Below are positions 40,401 to 52,400 of a stretch of DNA of 64,000 nucleotides, in pieces (the stretch's first letter is position 1; every line of letters starts with the position of its first letter). A program made the position numbers and the translations under genes. The DNA is taken from positions 19,592,052 through 19,656,051 of the forward strand of contig NC_088776.1 of assembly GCF_954871325.1 (NCBI RefSeq), in the 5' to 3' direction. Source of the DNA: Gordionus sp. m RMFG-2023 (Eukaryota > Nematomorpha > Gordioida > Chordodea > Parachordodidae). The notes under the pieces were generated by a model that was not told the DNA's origin, did no database searches, and saw only the letters and a program-made list of their open reading frames with translations.

Positions 40401-43400
40401 CCTTTTCCATTTTTGATTGACACTTTTCCTTTTTGATCGGACCTTTTCCTTTTTTGATTGAACCTATTCTTTTTATGATTGACCCTTTTCCTTTATTGAT
40501 CGAATTTTTCCTTTTATGATTGAAACTTTTCCTTTTTTTAATCGGAAACCCTGTATTTAAGATTATTATGAATATGATATGATCATATAGATTTTTAATT
40601 AAATAAATGCATAAAAGGTATGAATAAATTGAATTTTTAAAATATGTGCATTTTATTTAATGAAATAAATAATAAATTAAAAATTTATTCATCATTTAAA
40701 ATATTAATTAATATTTTTAAAAAGCTAAAATAAGTAGAATATTTTTGCATGTCTACTCGAAAAAAAAATGTTGACAGCTACTTTTTATAAAAAGTAGCAT
40801 TGTTGCCTGCTATTCAACAAATTTAGCGCTGCTACTATAGGGTTACTTCCAAGATCCACATTAACAGCATTCTTTCATACTTAGAAAAATTAGGACGCTA
40901 TATTAACTTAAATATGAACCCGACTTTAAATAATTAGTAAAAAAAATTATTATAATTTCTCTATTTTCAAAGAATTGTATTTTGTGGCTTAATAATGCGA
41001 CCCTTTGTTGAAGCGAACATAAGCTTAAAGTCTAATATAACGGTGAAATACACTATGAAGACTCTGAGCAGTATTTGCGAGAGCATAATATTCTTGTTCT
41101 TAGGTTTGTCTGCTGTCGTTGATGTTCACGTTTGGAACATTGCCTTTACTTCTTTTACGCTGTTCTTCTGCTTGATATTCCGGGCTATAGGTAAATGTTT
41201 ATAATTAAATAATATTCTCATTATAATTTAATATTTTATAATAAACAAAATGAAATTATTTATATCTATTATAAAGTATAATTATTTTAATAAATTTATA
41301 TGGTATATATCATAAGAAATAAAATATAAAAAAGTCTATCAAACAAAAATTAACTTTGTGCTTTCTAATTTTCAAAACAATCGATAGGTCTCTGATTTAG
41401 TCAATAAAGTTATGGTAATTATTGTATTAGCTATTGTTGAATGGGTTTTTTATATAGTAAGGTTGGTTTATTAGAAAAAAACTGCTGGCTACTAGGGTTG
41501 AATTTATTTAATAAATTTATCAATGTCCATAGCTTTATATCGTCGGATCTCTCAATATCTATTCTTAATTAAATATAAAATGGGTTTTACCTTTATTTTA
41601 TCATTGATTAAAATCTGCATAAAAAATATTTAGAAATTTCTGTCCCAATCTATACTTTATTTATTATTTTTCTGCCATTACGACTTGAGTTTTAATGGTT
41701 TAATTGCTGAAGCCCGGCTGTACGATGAAGATAAAATTTTTAATAACTCTGATGGGAGTGTTTAGGCATAAATGTTTAATTTAACATTTTCTATCGAGTT
41801 ATTAATAGCAACATTTTAAAAAAATTTTAAGCTTAAATAAATCTCTTAGGTTCTCCGTTTATTCAGGATGCTCTGTTTTGGATAATATCAATATGTTTTA
41901 TAGATTTATAAATAAAGATAGTATTTTATGAATTTAATCTCACTAAATAATTTCCATGGATAACAAAAATCACAATGGATTTACTGTTATAATAAATAAA
42001 ACAAATCTACTACATAGAATTATAGATTAAAACTCAGAATAAAAAATTACCAATTCTGTAAAAATTTAATATAACTATACTGATTTTGTTAAATTCAATA
42101 AAGAGAATAAAAATGGGAGTTAAATAAGCATTATTACACTGGCGAACGGCCCTCGAAATAATTTCTATAATTTGAAAATTTTAATTTACTTCCTGTTCTT
42201 CATTTTTGAAATCATTTTCCAAAAGATATTTGGATGCACATGACTTTTACCTACTTCATTTTTTCATGTAGACACTGCATTATATTCTCTATTTGTGAAT
42301 AGAAGTGTCGGTTTGTATTATTCTATTAATAATTCAGTGTTTATAGTTGCCTATGCTAAGGTCCATACATATATGTATGAACCCACCTTGTTATTGCTTC
42401 TTTCGAGGGATATAATTTATTTATTTTTATTATTTTTTTAAATTTTAAAAATAAATTCACAAAATAAATAAATGCGTCTGAAAATAAAAAGATGTCTAAA
42501 ACATAATTCTAGAAAATTTTATAAATTTCAAAAATTTAACATACCATATCTTTAAAATTTTATAATTTAAGAAAGTTTTAAAACTTCTCGAATTTTTTTA
42601 AAATGATTTTGGACACAACTTAAATTATACCATTTATTAGAAATTCATTCATTCATTCCAGGTGAAATTTTTGTAAAATTTTAACAAGCCGGAACTGTAG
42701 AAAATTTTTAACATGCCGGGCAAATTTTTTAAAAATTATTATGAACCGAATCGCTAACTGGTTGGGCAACTTGAGCAAAATCTCTAATATATAAATACTA
42801 TTTTTCAGAGACCTGGAAGTTCAACCCTAAGCCGACAATATTTTTTTGATTGTACCCGGGCGGCTGGACCTAAAAATTTTATTTTAAAATACCCTATTTA
42901 TTCACTTATCATATTTCACATTTCCATTTTTTCGATTCTTAGAAAAATTTATAGTTATATCTTCCTTTTCTCTGTCCCAAATTTAGGCAATTACATATTT
43001 TGACGGGGGGATAGCACAAAATGACTGACACTTATATAAATATTTTAAATTACAAGAGGAACAAGAAATGAGGGAAATTACCATTGACTAGTCGAATCGA
43101 AAGTGTGGTAATTCAAACTCATTTATTTTACGACAAATGAGGAAATAAAATAATTTGAAAAGTTATATATATGGATTTCATATTCGCTGTAAAACGATCT
43201 ATAAAATTCCGGAATATAAAAACATTTTTAAATAACTTGACCGTATAAAAAATCGATATACCCTGGCAGAATTGGTTAATGATAGGTATTACCTTAAGGT
43301 AGTGCCTAACAAATTTGTATTATGTTTATTTTTCTTTTGGATAGGTCCTGCCAAATTTATTTTTAATATATATTTGAAAAATCGCGGTTTTCGGAAAGCG

Positions 43401-46400
43401 TCTTTGGCCTAGTCGGCAAGAGTGTCGATTACAAATCCCATGATTTTTAAATAAATCGGGGGAATTTTTTTTAAAATCCAGGTCGGGGGTGGGAGGAGGG
43501 GGGAAAATAATTTTTTAAAATAAATCCTAACCTGGCTGTGCAAATGATATATTTGCATGTAACTGCTATTTTCTAAAAAAATATATAACATATCCCTCGA
43601 AAGAAGCAATTTGATATCATTTAACAAAACGGCCTTTTCCATATCCTTCTTTTAAAGAAAGAGAGAATGAGTTGCTAGTGGTAACTTTATGATAATGTTA
43701 AATTATGGTTCATCTCGTGCCTAACCGTCTTATTCTTAATATTGCTTATGTTAACCCTTAGTTAGTGAAGAGGGCAAGGAGGTATTTCCCTACCTTCAGA
43801 AATTAGCATGTCTTAAGTATTATTTTAATTAACCCTAACCCCTACATAAACTCCAACCCCTCATACTCAAAACTATACAATATAACTATAAACTATAATT
43901 TGAAAGAAAAATAAGTAAAAATTAATAATTTTTTAAAATATTGACTATAAAATTTTTTTAGAAGATAAACATTTTTATATTAAAAAATGACAAATCTAAC
44001 ATAGCCAAGGGTCTACAATATGTGGGCCTAAACCATCAATAAAATATATGGGAAAACCCAAGATTATGCCTCCTCGTTCTAAAAAAAAGGGTTCGGGTTT
44101 GAGTTTGAGTTCAATTAAAAATCCCCAAACCAAATTCGAGTTCAGGATTCCAAGAATTAAAATAATAAATTTATCAGTTTTTCTTTTTTTTAAATTATAT
44201 TTAGCATTCACCGTAAGATTAATTTATCATCAAAATTATAATTAGAATAATACAACACATTTAAAAAAATAATTTTATATATTGCATTAGTGTTTTAAAA
44301 TTTTATTAAACGAATTTTTATATTTCTTAATATAATCATTGAGAGAATAACATTCCTAAATTTTTAAAAAGGGTTCGGGTTTGTGTTCGAATTCAGTAAA
44401 ATCTAGAGGGCTCGAAGGATACTGGTTTGGGTTCGAGTTTTAACCTTGAAAAATCACGCACCCCCTTTAGCAAAATCTTGGCAGTTCCTTTCGTTGAACC
44501 TTTTGATCTCGTAGATTATATATCCCTTTGCTCTTTAAATAATTCTTCCGTGTGAGATATGCTCAAAGCGGAAATAGGATACATATTTCTACTGGCATGA
44601 TAAATTACTTTTCTCCCAAAACCTGCAGGAGCGTCATCACCTCCTTAGATTGTCTGTCCCTATATCGGTGTCCAACTATAGTTTTTTCATTCTGCATTCT
44701 GTTTTTGATCAGAAATATTTTGCCATAACATAACTATTTATCAAAAGTAGTGTTGTTAATCGGCTTAGCCGAGTCGGCGCGAACAGAGCTCACCCAAATT
44801 TTGGGTCGTTTTTTTCGACTCTAACTCAAAGTTTTGGTCGTTTTTTACGACTTGGACCCGAGTTCAAGCCGAAAAAAACGACTTCGACCCAAAATATGGG
44901 TCGTTTTTTTCGACTCCGACCCAAGTCCAAGCCGAAAAAAACGACCTCGACCCAAAATATGGGTCGTTTTTTACGACTCCGACTCAAAATTTGGGTTGTA
45001 TTTTTCGACTTAAACTTGAAATTTGGGTCGTATTTTTCGACTCAAACTTGAAGTTTGGGTCATATTTTTCAACTCAAACTTGAAATTTGGGTCGTATTTT
45101 TCGACTCAAACTTGAAGTTTAGATCGTATTTTTCGACTCCAACTCAAAGTTTGGGTCGTTTTTCTGACTCAGACTCAAACATCGGGTCGTTTTATTCAAT
45201 CCGACCCAAAATATGGATCTTTTTTTTTAAAGACGACTTAAAGTTAGGGTTGCTTTTTTCACCCCTAACCCAATATCTAGATCATTTTTTTCGACCAAAA
45301 GTCAAATAACATTTAGTATATATTAATATTATCGGCGGGAAAGTTACTTAAAGCTTCTTTAAATTATAATATTCATCATAGTTATATTTTAAAATTTTTA
45401 AGTGAAGATGTACCATAGAAAAGTGCCATTTGTCATGATGGTTATTTTTGAACTTTTTTAAATGAAATAGATAAAAATATATATTGTAGACATGTTAAAT
45501 CAAAATTTCAGTGATGATGTACCATAGATAAGTGGTAATTGTCATAATCGCTATTTTTGAACTTTTTTGAGTTTTTTTAAAGCAAATTGCTAAAAATATA
45601 TATTCTAAACATGTTAAATTAAAAATTCAGTGAGGATGTATCATAGATAGGTGACAATTGTCATAATCGCTATCTTTGAACTTTTTCAAATTTTTATAAA
45701 GGAAATATCTAAAAATATATATTCTAAACATGTTAAATTAAAAATTCAGTGAGGATGTATCATAGATAGGTGACAATTGTCATAATCGCTATTTTTGAAC
45801 TTTTTCAAATTTTTTTAAAGGAAATAGCTAAAAATATATATTCTAAACATGTTAAATTAAAAATTCAGTGAGGATGTATCATAGATAGGTGACAATTGTC
45901 ATAATCGCTATTTTTAAACTTTTTCAAATTTTTTTAAAGGAAATATCTAAAAATATATATTCTAAACATGTTAAATTAAAAATTCAGTGAGGATATATCA
46001 TAGATAGGTGACAATTGTCATAATCGTTATTTTTGAACTTTTTTTAATTTTTTTAATACAAATAGCTAAAAATATATATTCTAAACATGTTAAATTAAAA
46101 ATTCAGTGAGGATGTATCATATTTAGGTGACAATTGTCATAATCGCTATTTTTATTTTTAGATATTTCCTTTAAAAAAATTTGAAAAAATTCAAAAATAG
46201 CGATTATGACAATTGTCACCTATCTAAGTTACATCCTCACTGAATTTTTAATTTAACATGTTTAGAATATATATTTTTAGATATTTCCTTTAAAAAAATT
46301 TGAAAAATCAAAAATAGCGATTATGACAATTGCCACCTATCTATGATACATCCTCACTGAATTTTTAATTTAACATGTTTAGAATACATATTTTTAGCTA

Positions 46401-49400
46401 TTTCCTTTAAAAAAATTTGAAAAAGTTCAAAAATAGCGATTATGACAATTGTCATCTATCTATGATACATCCTCACTGAATTTTTAATTTAACATGTTTA
46501 GAATACATATTTTTAGCTATTTCCTTTAAAAAATTTGAAAAAGTTCAAAAATAGCGATTATGACAATTGTCACCTATCTATGATACATCCTCACTGAATT
46601 TTTAATTTAACATGTTTAGAATATATATTTTTAGCTATTTCCTTTAAAAAAATTTGAAAAAGTTCAAAAATAGCGATTATGACAATTGTCACCTATCTAT
46701 GATACATCCTCACTGAATTTTTAATTTAACATGTTTAGAATATATATTTTTAGATATTTCCTTTAAAAAAATTTGAAAAAGTTTAAAAATAGCGATTATG
46801 ACAATTGTCACCTATCTATGATACATCCTCACTGAATTTTTAATTTAACATGTTTAGAATATATATTTTTAGCTATTTCCTTTAAAAAAATTTGAAAAAG
46901 TTCAAAAATAGCGATTATGACAATTGTCACCTATCTATGAAACATCCTCTCTGAATTTTTAATTTAACATGTTTAGAATATATATTTTTAGCTATTTCCT
47001 TTAAAAAAAATTGAAAAAGTTCAAAAATAGCGATTATGACAATTGTCACCTATCTATGATACATCCTCACTGAATTTTTAATCTAACATGTTAAGAATAT
47101 ATATTTTTAGATATTTCCTTTAAAAAAATTTGAAAAAGTTCAAAAATAGCGATTATGACAATTGTCACCTATCTATGATACATCCTCACTGAATTTTTAA
47201 TTTAACATGTTTAGAATATATAATTTTAGCAATTTGCTTTAATAAAACTCAAAAAAGTTCAAAAATAGCGATTATGACATTTACCACTTATCTATGGTAC
47301 ATCATCACTGAAATTTTGATTTAACATGTCTACAATATATATTTTTATCTATTTCATTTAAAAAAGTTCAAAAATAACCATCATGACAAATGGCACTTTT
47401 CTATGTTACACCTTCACTTAAAAATTTTAAAATATAACTATGATGAATAGTTAATCAGCGCATTATAATTTAAAGAAGCTTTAAGTAACTTTCCCGCCTA
47501 TAATATTAATATATACTAAATGTTATTTGACTTTTGGTCGAAAAAAATGATCTAGATATTGGTAGGGGTGAAAAAAAGCAACCCTAACTTTAAGTCGTCT
47601 TTAAAAAAAAGATCCATATTTTGGGTCGGATTGAATAAAACGACCCGATGTTTGAGTCTGAGTCAGAAAAACGACCCAAACTTTGAGTTGGAGTCGAAAA
47701 ATACGATCTAAACTTCAAGTTTGAGTCGAAAAATACGACCCAAACTTCAAGTTTGAGTCGAAAAATATGACCCAAACTTCAAGTTTGAGTCGAAAAATAC
47801 GACCCAAATTTCAAGTTTGAGTCGAAAAATACCACCCAAATTTTGAGTCGGAGTCGTAAGAAACGACCCATATTTTGGGTCGAGGTCGTTTTTTTCGGCT
47901 TGGACTTGGGTCGAAGTCGAAAAAAACGACCCATATTTTGGGTCGAAGTCGTTTTTTTCGGCTTGAACTCGGGTCGAAGTCGAAAAAAACGACCCAAACA
48001 TTGAGTCGGAGTCGAATAAAACGACCCGAGCTTTGGGTCGGGGTCGCGACTTGCGGCGTTTTAACAACTCAAAAGCTTAATTACCAACATTAGTAAATTG
48101 CCCTTTGTGTAGTAAAATTTATTTTTTTGCCAAAATCACACATTTTATCCAGATTTCTAAAATTTTAAATCAAATTTATTACACTCTTTTTGTTGTCTTG
48201 TACTGATTTAAGAAATTCTAACTCTACTATTGCCTCGTATCTCATTTTAATTGACTGATTAGTTAAGAATTTATTATTTTATTTTATTTTCAAATATAAA
48301 TATCAATATATTGGCATTAGAGTATATCGAAAATATTGGTAATGCCACATAATAAATATATGAGTTGACACAATAGGAATAATTTATTTTAAATCCCTAT
48401 ACAGCATGGCAATTTTTATTATCAATGTAGTAATATTTAAGTATTAGATAAGATTGTTCATCATAAATAGTAATAAAAAGAATATAGAATATAACTACAT
48501 TTATAAAATAAAACGTCAGGTATATATATATATTCAGCAGATTTCACATCCCATAAAACTTATTTAGTTAAAATATTATGCAAATAATTGTTAATATGTC
48601 TCATTAATGGGTTATTTTATTTTAAAATGAATTGACTAGGTATACTACTTCTTATACCCCTGATTAATAGATACAGATTAGTTAAATTGAACAAAGTCGA
48701 CATTTTTATACTGACCTATGGAGGATTACGAGGCGCTATTTCATTTTCTTTAGCCCTTCTCTTAAGTGAAAGTGTTGTAGGGCAGTATAACAAAAGAATG
48801 TTTGTAACCACAACAATGACAGTGGTCATTTTCACTTCATTCTTTCAAGTATTCCATTTGGCAAAGTATCTTTAAATATTTATTATATTAATGTTTATTT
48901 AAATATAACTTTTATCATTTTTGATGGCGTTTTTAATTCAAACACTTCTATCTTTAAATATAAAGGTTATATTTTATTTATATTACATTTATTCATATAA
49001 CTTTTCAAACATTGTTATTAAAGATCCAGACCTCTGATCCCCCCTCCCTCCCCCTATTTTCCCTAAAGTAATGATACGAATTCCCTTGATGACTAAAATA
49101 TAAAATTATATCTATTGTAAAAATGGATACTGACTATGTATGTTGTTAAATGAAGGTATACCCCTTAATTTACCCCCCTAAATGTCTATAACGCAATTGT
49201 GTCAGAGGTCCTTGATATGTACTTAAAATTTTTGGGTAGGGGACAAATAACTGCATAATATTTTTGGTGCCGAAAAGATTTTGTGAAATATTTTTACAGG
49301 ATATTGCTCGATAAATTTTTATAAAACTTATAGAATAATAGAATAGTGCAAGTTTATGGTAATTTGGCACACAAAATTAATACGGGATGGGCCGGATTGA

Positions 49401-52400
49401 TTTCTAATTGCGCATTATTATTAATACTAAATGCTTTTTACTAATTCCGATTTCGCCAACTCTATATTAGTGAAGTGATAACATGATTAATTTTTTATTT
49501 ATTTTATTTATACAAGGGATTAACAATAAGACCATTGTTAGAATTTTTAAGCGTGAAAAAGGCCCAGGATAAAGATAAAAACATGGGCACAATACTGTTT
49601 GCCAGAGTAAGTAATATTACTGAAATTCAATTTATTCTTCCCAAAAATTTATAATTAAAATTCCATATTGTATATTTTATTATTTTTTAAAAACATTATT
49701 TTAGTGCATAGATCACCTATTAGCCGGGGTTGAAGATATCCTAGGTAATCAAGGCAAGAATCGCTTAAGGGAAAAGTTTTCATAAAATATATTTCTTCAT
49801 TATTATATATATTTTACATTTTAATATGTTAACCATCATATCCAATAAACCGAACAAAAAACCGTATTGAGCGGTTATATTGTCATAACCAAACAGTTGT
49901 AATAAAATTTTCCAAAGAAAGAATGAAACAGTTAGATTCTTTGAAACCCTTTTAACTCGGTTAATAACGGTTTTTAAAAATATTAACTTATTTTAATAAA
50001 TGATTGGAATATTCAAAAAATAAATAGTAAAGATTTATTTTTTATTACATTACTTATAATTTGTAATTTCTTATTCATATTTTATAATATAATAAAGAAA
50101 TTCAACTTATTTTCTACTTTTTTATTTGTTTGAATATTTTAAAAATATTTAAAAAAAATATATATTATGATTAATTTAAATCAAAACCAATGACATTAAT
50201 ATAGTTTAGACTAGCTATTCAGCTTTATCGTTAAATTGAAAGCTATGGTTGCTATGCAGAAAATTATTTATGTCTTAAATATTTGATAGGTTTATTAGTG
50301 ATCTGCATCAGGTCTAATTTTTCAAACCCAGCCCTGCCCAATTATTTTTTAAATATTAGTTCAGCCCGGCCTGATCCCAAATAAATTGTTTTTATTTATC
50401 CAAAAAGTCCGCCCGTAGGTAAAAATATATTTGCCCCCCCCCCCTCCCGAATTTATTAAATAATAGAAAAATTTAATTTTTTTTAAATTATTTTTTTTAC
50501 GGTTAAAATTTTATTTTATTATGAATACTAATATAAAATATTTAAAAAATAATATATCTAAAAGAATGTAAGAACATATTTAAAAACAATATAAATTATA
50601 ATATAAAAAAAGGGAGAAATTTAAAAATGATAAGTTAAATATCGTCTGGCCTAGATCCAAGGATGGAAATAAAATTAGATCTACATCTCTCGAGTTTTTG
50701 GTCTAAGGTATAAATTTTCTTTGGGATCTATTGTGATTATTATTAATTTTTAAGAATAAAAATATACGCTTTCTAATTGCCAATATTTGTTGCGTTTGGA
50801 TAATTATGCAGCTTTATGGTATCAAAGATTGCCCTTTCAACCAAGGCATGAGAGTGACATCGTATGGTCCTTTATTCTCAGAAATATTTAGTCCAACTCT
50901 TTCTAAAGTGGATGAAATGTTAGCTGATAATAGTGTCTTGTGAATTAGGTAGTTAATTGCTCGAAAGCAAGAGTGCTTGCCCTTAGAAAATTTACTGTCA
51001 ACCAAGATGTTGCAACTAGTGCATGAGTGAGGAGCGACTAATTTAGTTAAAATATTGGCACTTGTTTCCTTCAAAATTTTAAAATATATTTATTTATTTC
51101 ACAAAAATGAATGATATTATATTTAAAAATTTAAGCCTGCCCCTACAGCCCGATCCGATTTTTTTTTTAAAAATATCCGGACCGGGCTATTCAGATTTCT
51201 AAGGTGTATATCGAAAAATAATTGAAGTAAAAATACATGTATAAAATTATAGAAATAACTCGAAAATTAATTTAAAAAGCAAGAAATAATAAAATATTTG
51301 TTAGTATATCTATTATTGCGAATAATGCAATGACATATCGGACTTGGATGATGGTGAGAGTTAGCATTTAAACATAAATTTTATTGATTTCTAATTCAAC
51401 ATTATATATTTGAATGAATAGAATTTAGATGTTGATAAAATTTATTTTAATTATCATGTGGCCAATTATTTAGAAACAGTATAATAACAGTATTTAACCC
51501 TAATCAAAATTCAGCATTCCCCCCCCCCTCATCATATCTTAAACAAAGAGGATTGTCTAAAATCACCGGGTGTATATCTTATACTATGTAATTCATGCGT
51601 TAAAGCAAATATGGGCCGGGCCATGGCAAATATAAGTGGTTTACTTTATAAAAAATTATTATGGACTGAGCCGGACAACTTGTACAAAATACATTATATG
51701 GGCCGGGTAAAAATAATTTAAGGCAAGGCTGGGTCAAAAAAATTGATAAAAATTTTTAAGTGTCTGTTCGAACTGGGCCAGCCCATGACGACTTCTAACT
51801 TCAATATTAGATAAGGTATACTTAATTAAATCATGCTTATTTTATTCTTCTAACTTACGGTCAACAGTTTCAAATTTTAAGAAAATATATTTTATACTTT
51901 TTTGGAAAGAGTTTCATAATGAGAAACGTCGTGGGGCAATAATTCTAGTAGCCATATCCCAAGTCAAAAGGACTACTCTGCTGGGGCTAATTTGAGCTCT
52001 CTTTATTTAATATTTAATAAGCATAAAAAATATATTTATTTTAATTTCAAACAATCACTCATATAAATTTTTTTGGCATAAAATTAAAATTTTTTTATAT
52101 AACCGCTTATATAAATTATCATGATTCTATGTTTTATTTGTTTTAATTACAGGATAGAGCTATTCCAATACAAATATCTGCAACCATACTTAGTGAAAAA
52201 AGCGTCTTCGAGGGAGGACAATCTTGTACACATTTGTAAAAAACTGAACAAAGACGAAACTAATGAATTGTTAAAACAATACCATGGAGATATAAATGCA
52301 CTCAAACAAGCAATTTCCAATTATTATACAATAATAATAATAAATACTTTATAGATATATGTTATAATTTAAAACGATAATTTTTTATTCTTATATTTAG

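Larger units (their letters stand above)
44748..48068. mobile_element. 3.3-kb foldback (hAT-like) element with tandem repeats in its arms
   Basis: Left end TAGTGTTGTTAATCGGC; inverted right end GTTGTTAAAACGCCGC. Flanks TCAAAAG at 44741-44747 and 48069-48075. Each arm has an outer GGGTCGTTTTTTTCGACTCC minisatellite (44790-45305 and 47525-48050), a short spacer, and an inner array of 119-bp units. The two arms are inverted copies meeting near 46155. No transposase. Short ORFs in the arms (for example 45055 + and 47590-48067 -) are minisatellite translations, not genes. Confidence 0.78.

Noticed and set aside
43405-43445. tRNA-like sequence with TGGCCTAGTCGGC.
   Set aside because: The A box is convincing but no B box or acceptor stem follows, so it is not called a tRNA gene; kept only as a low-confidence SINE head.
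45055-45309. ORFs with FFDSNLKF / YFSTPTQ-like repeats in both arms of the foldback element (also 47590-48067, minus strand).
   Set aside because: They are translations of the GGGTCG minisatellite, occur in mirrored form in both arms, and have no domain signal.
45401-47420. Regular 119-bp repeats considered as a CRISPR array.
   Set aside because: Whole units are repeated without unique spacers, the array is mirrored, and the genome is eukaryotic.
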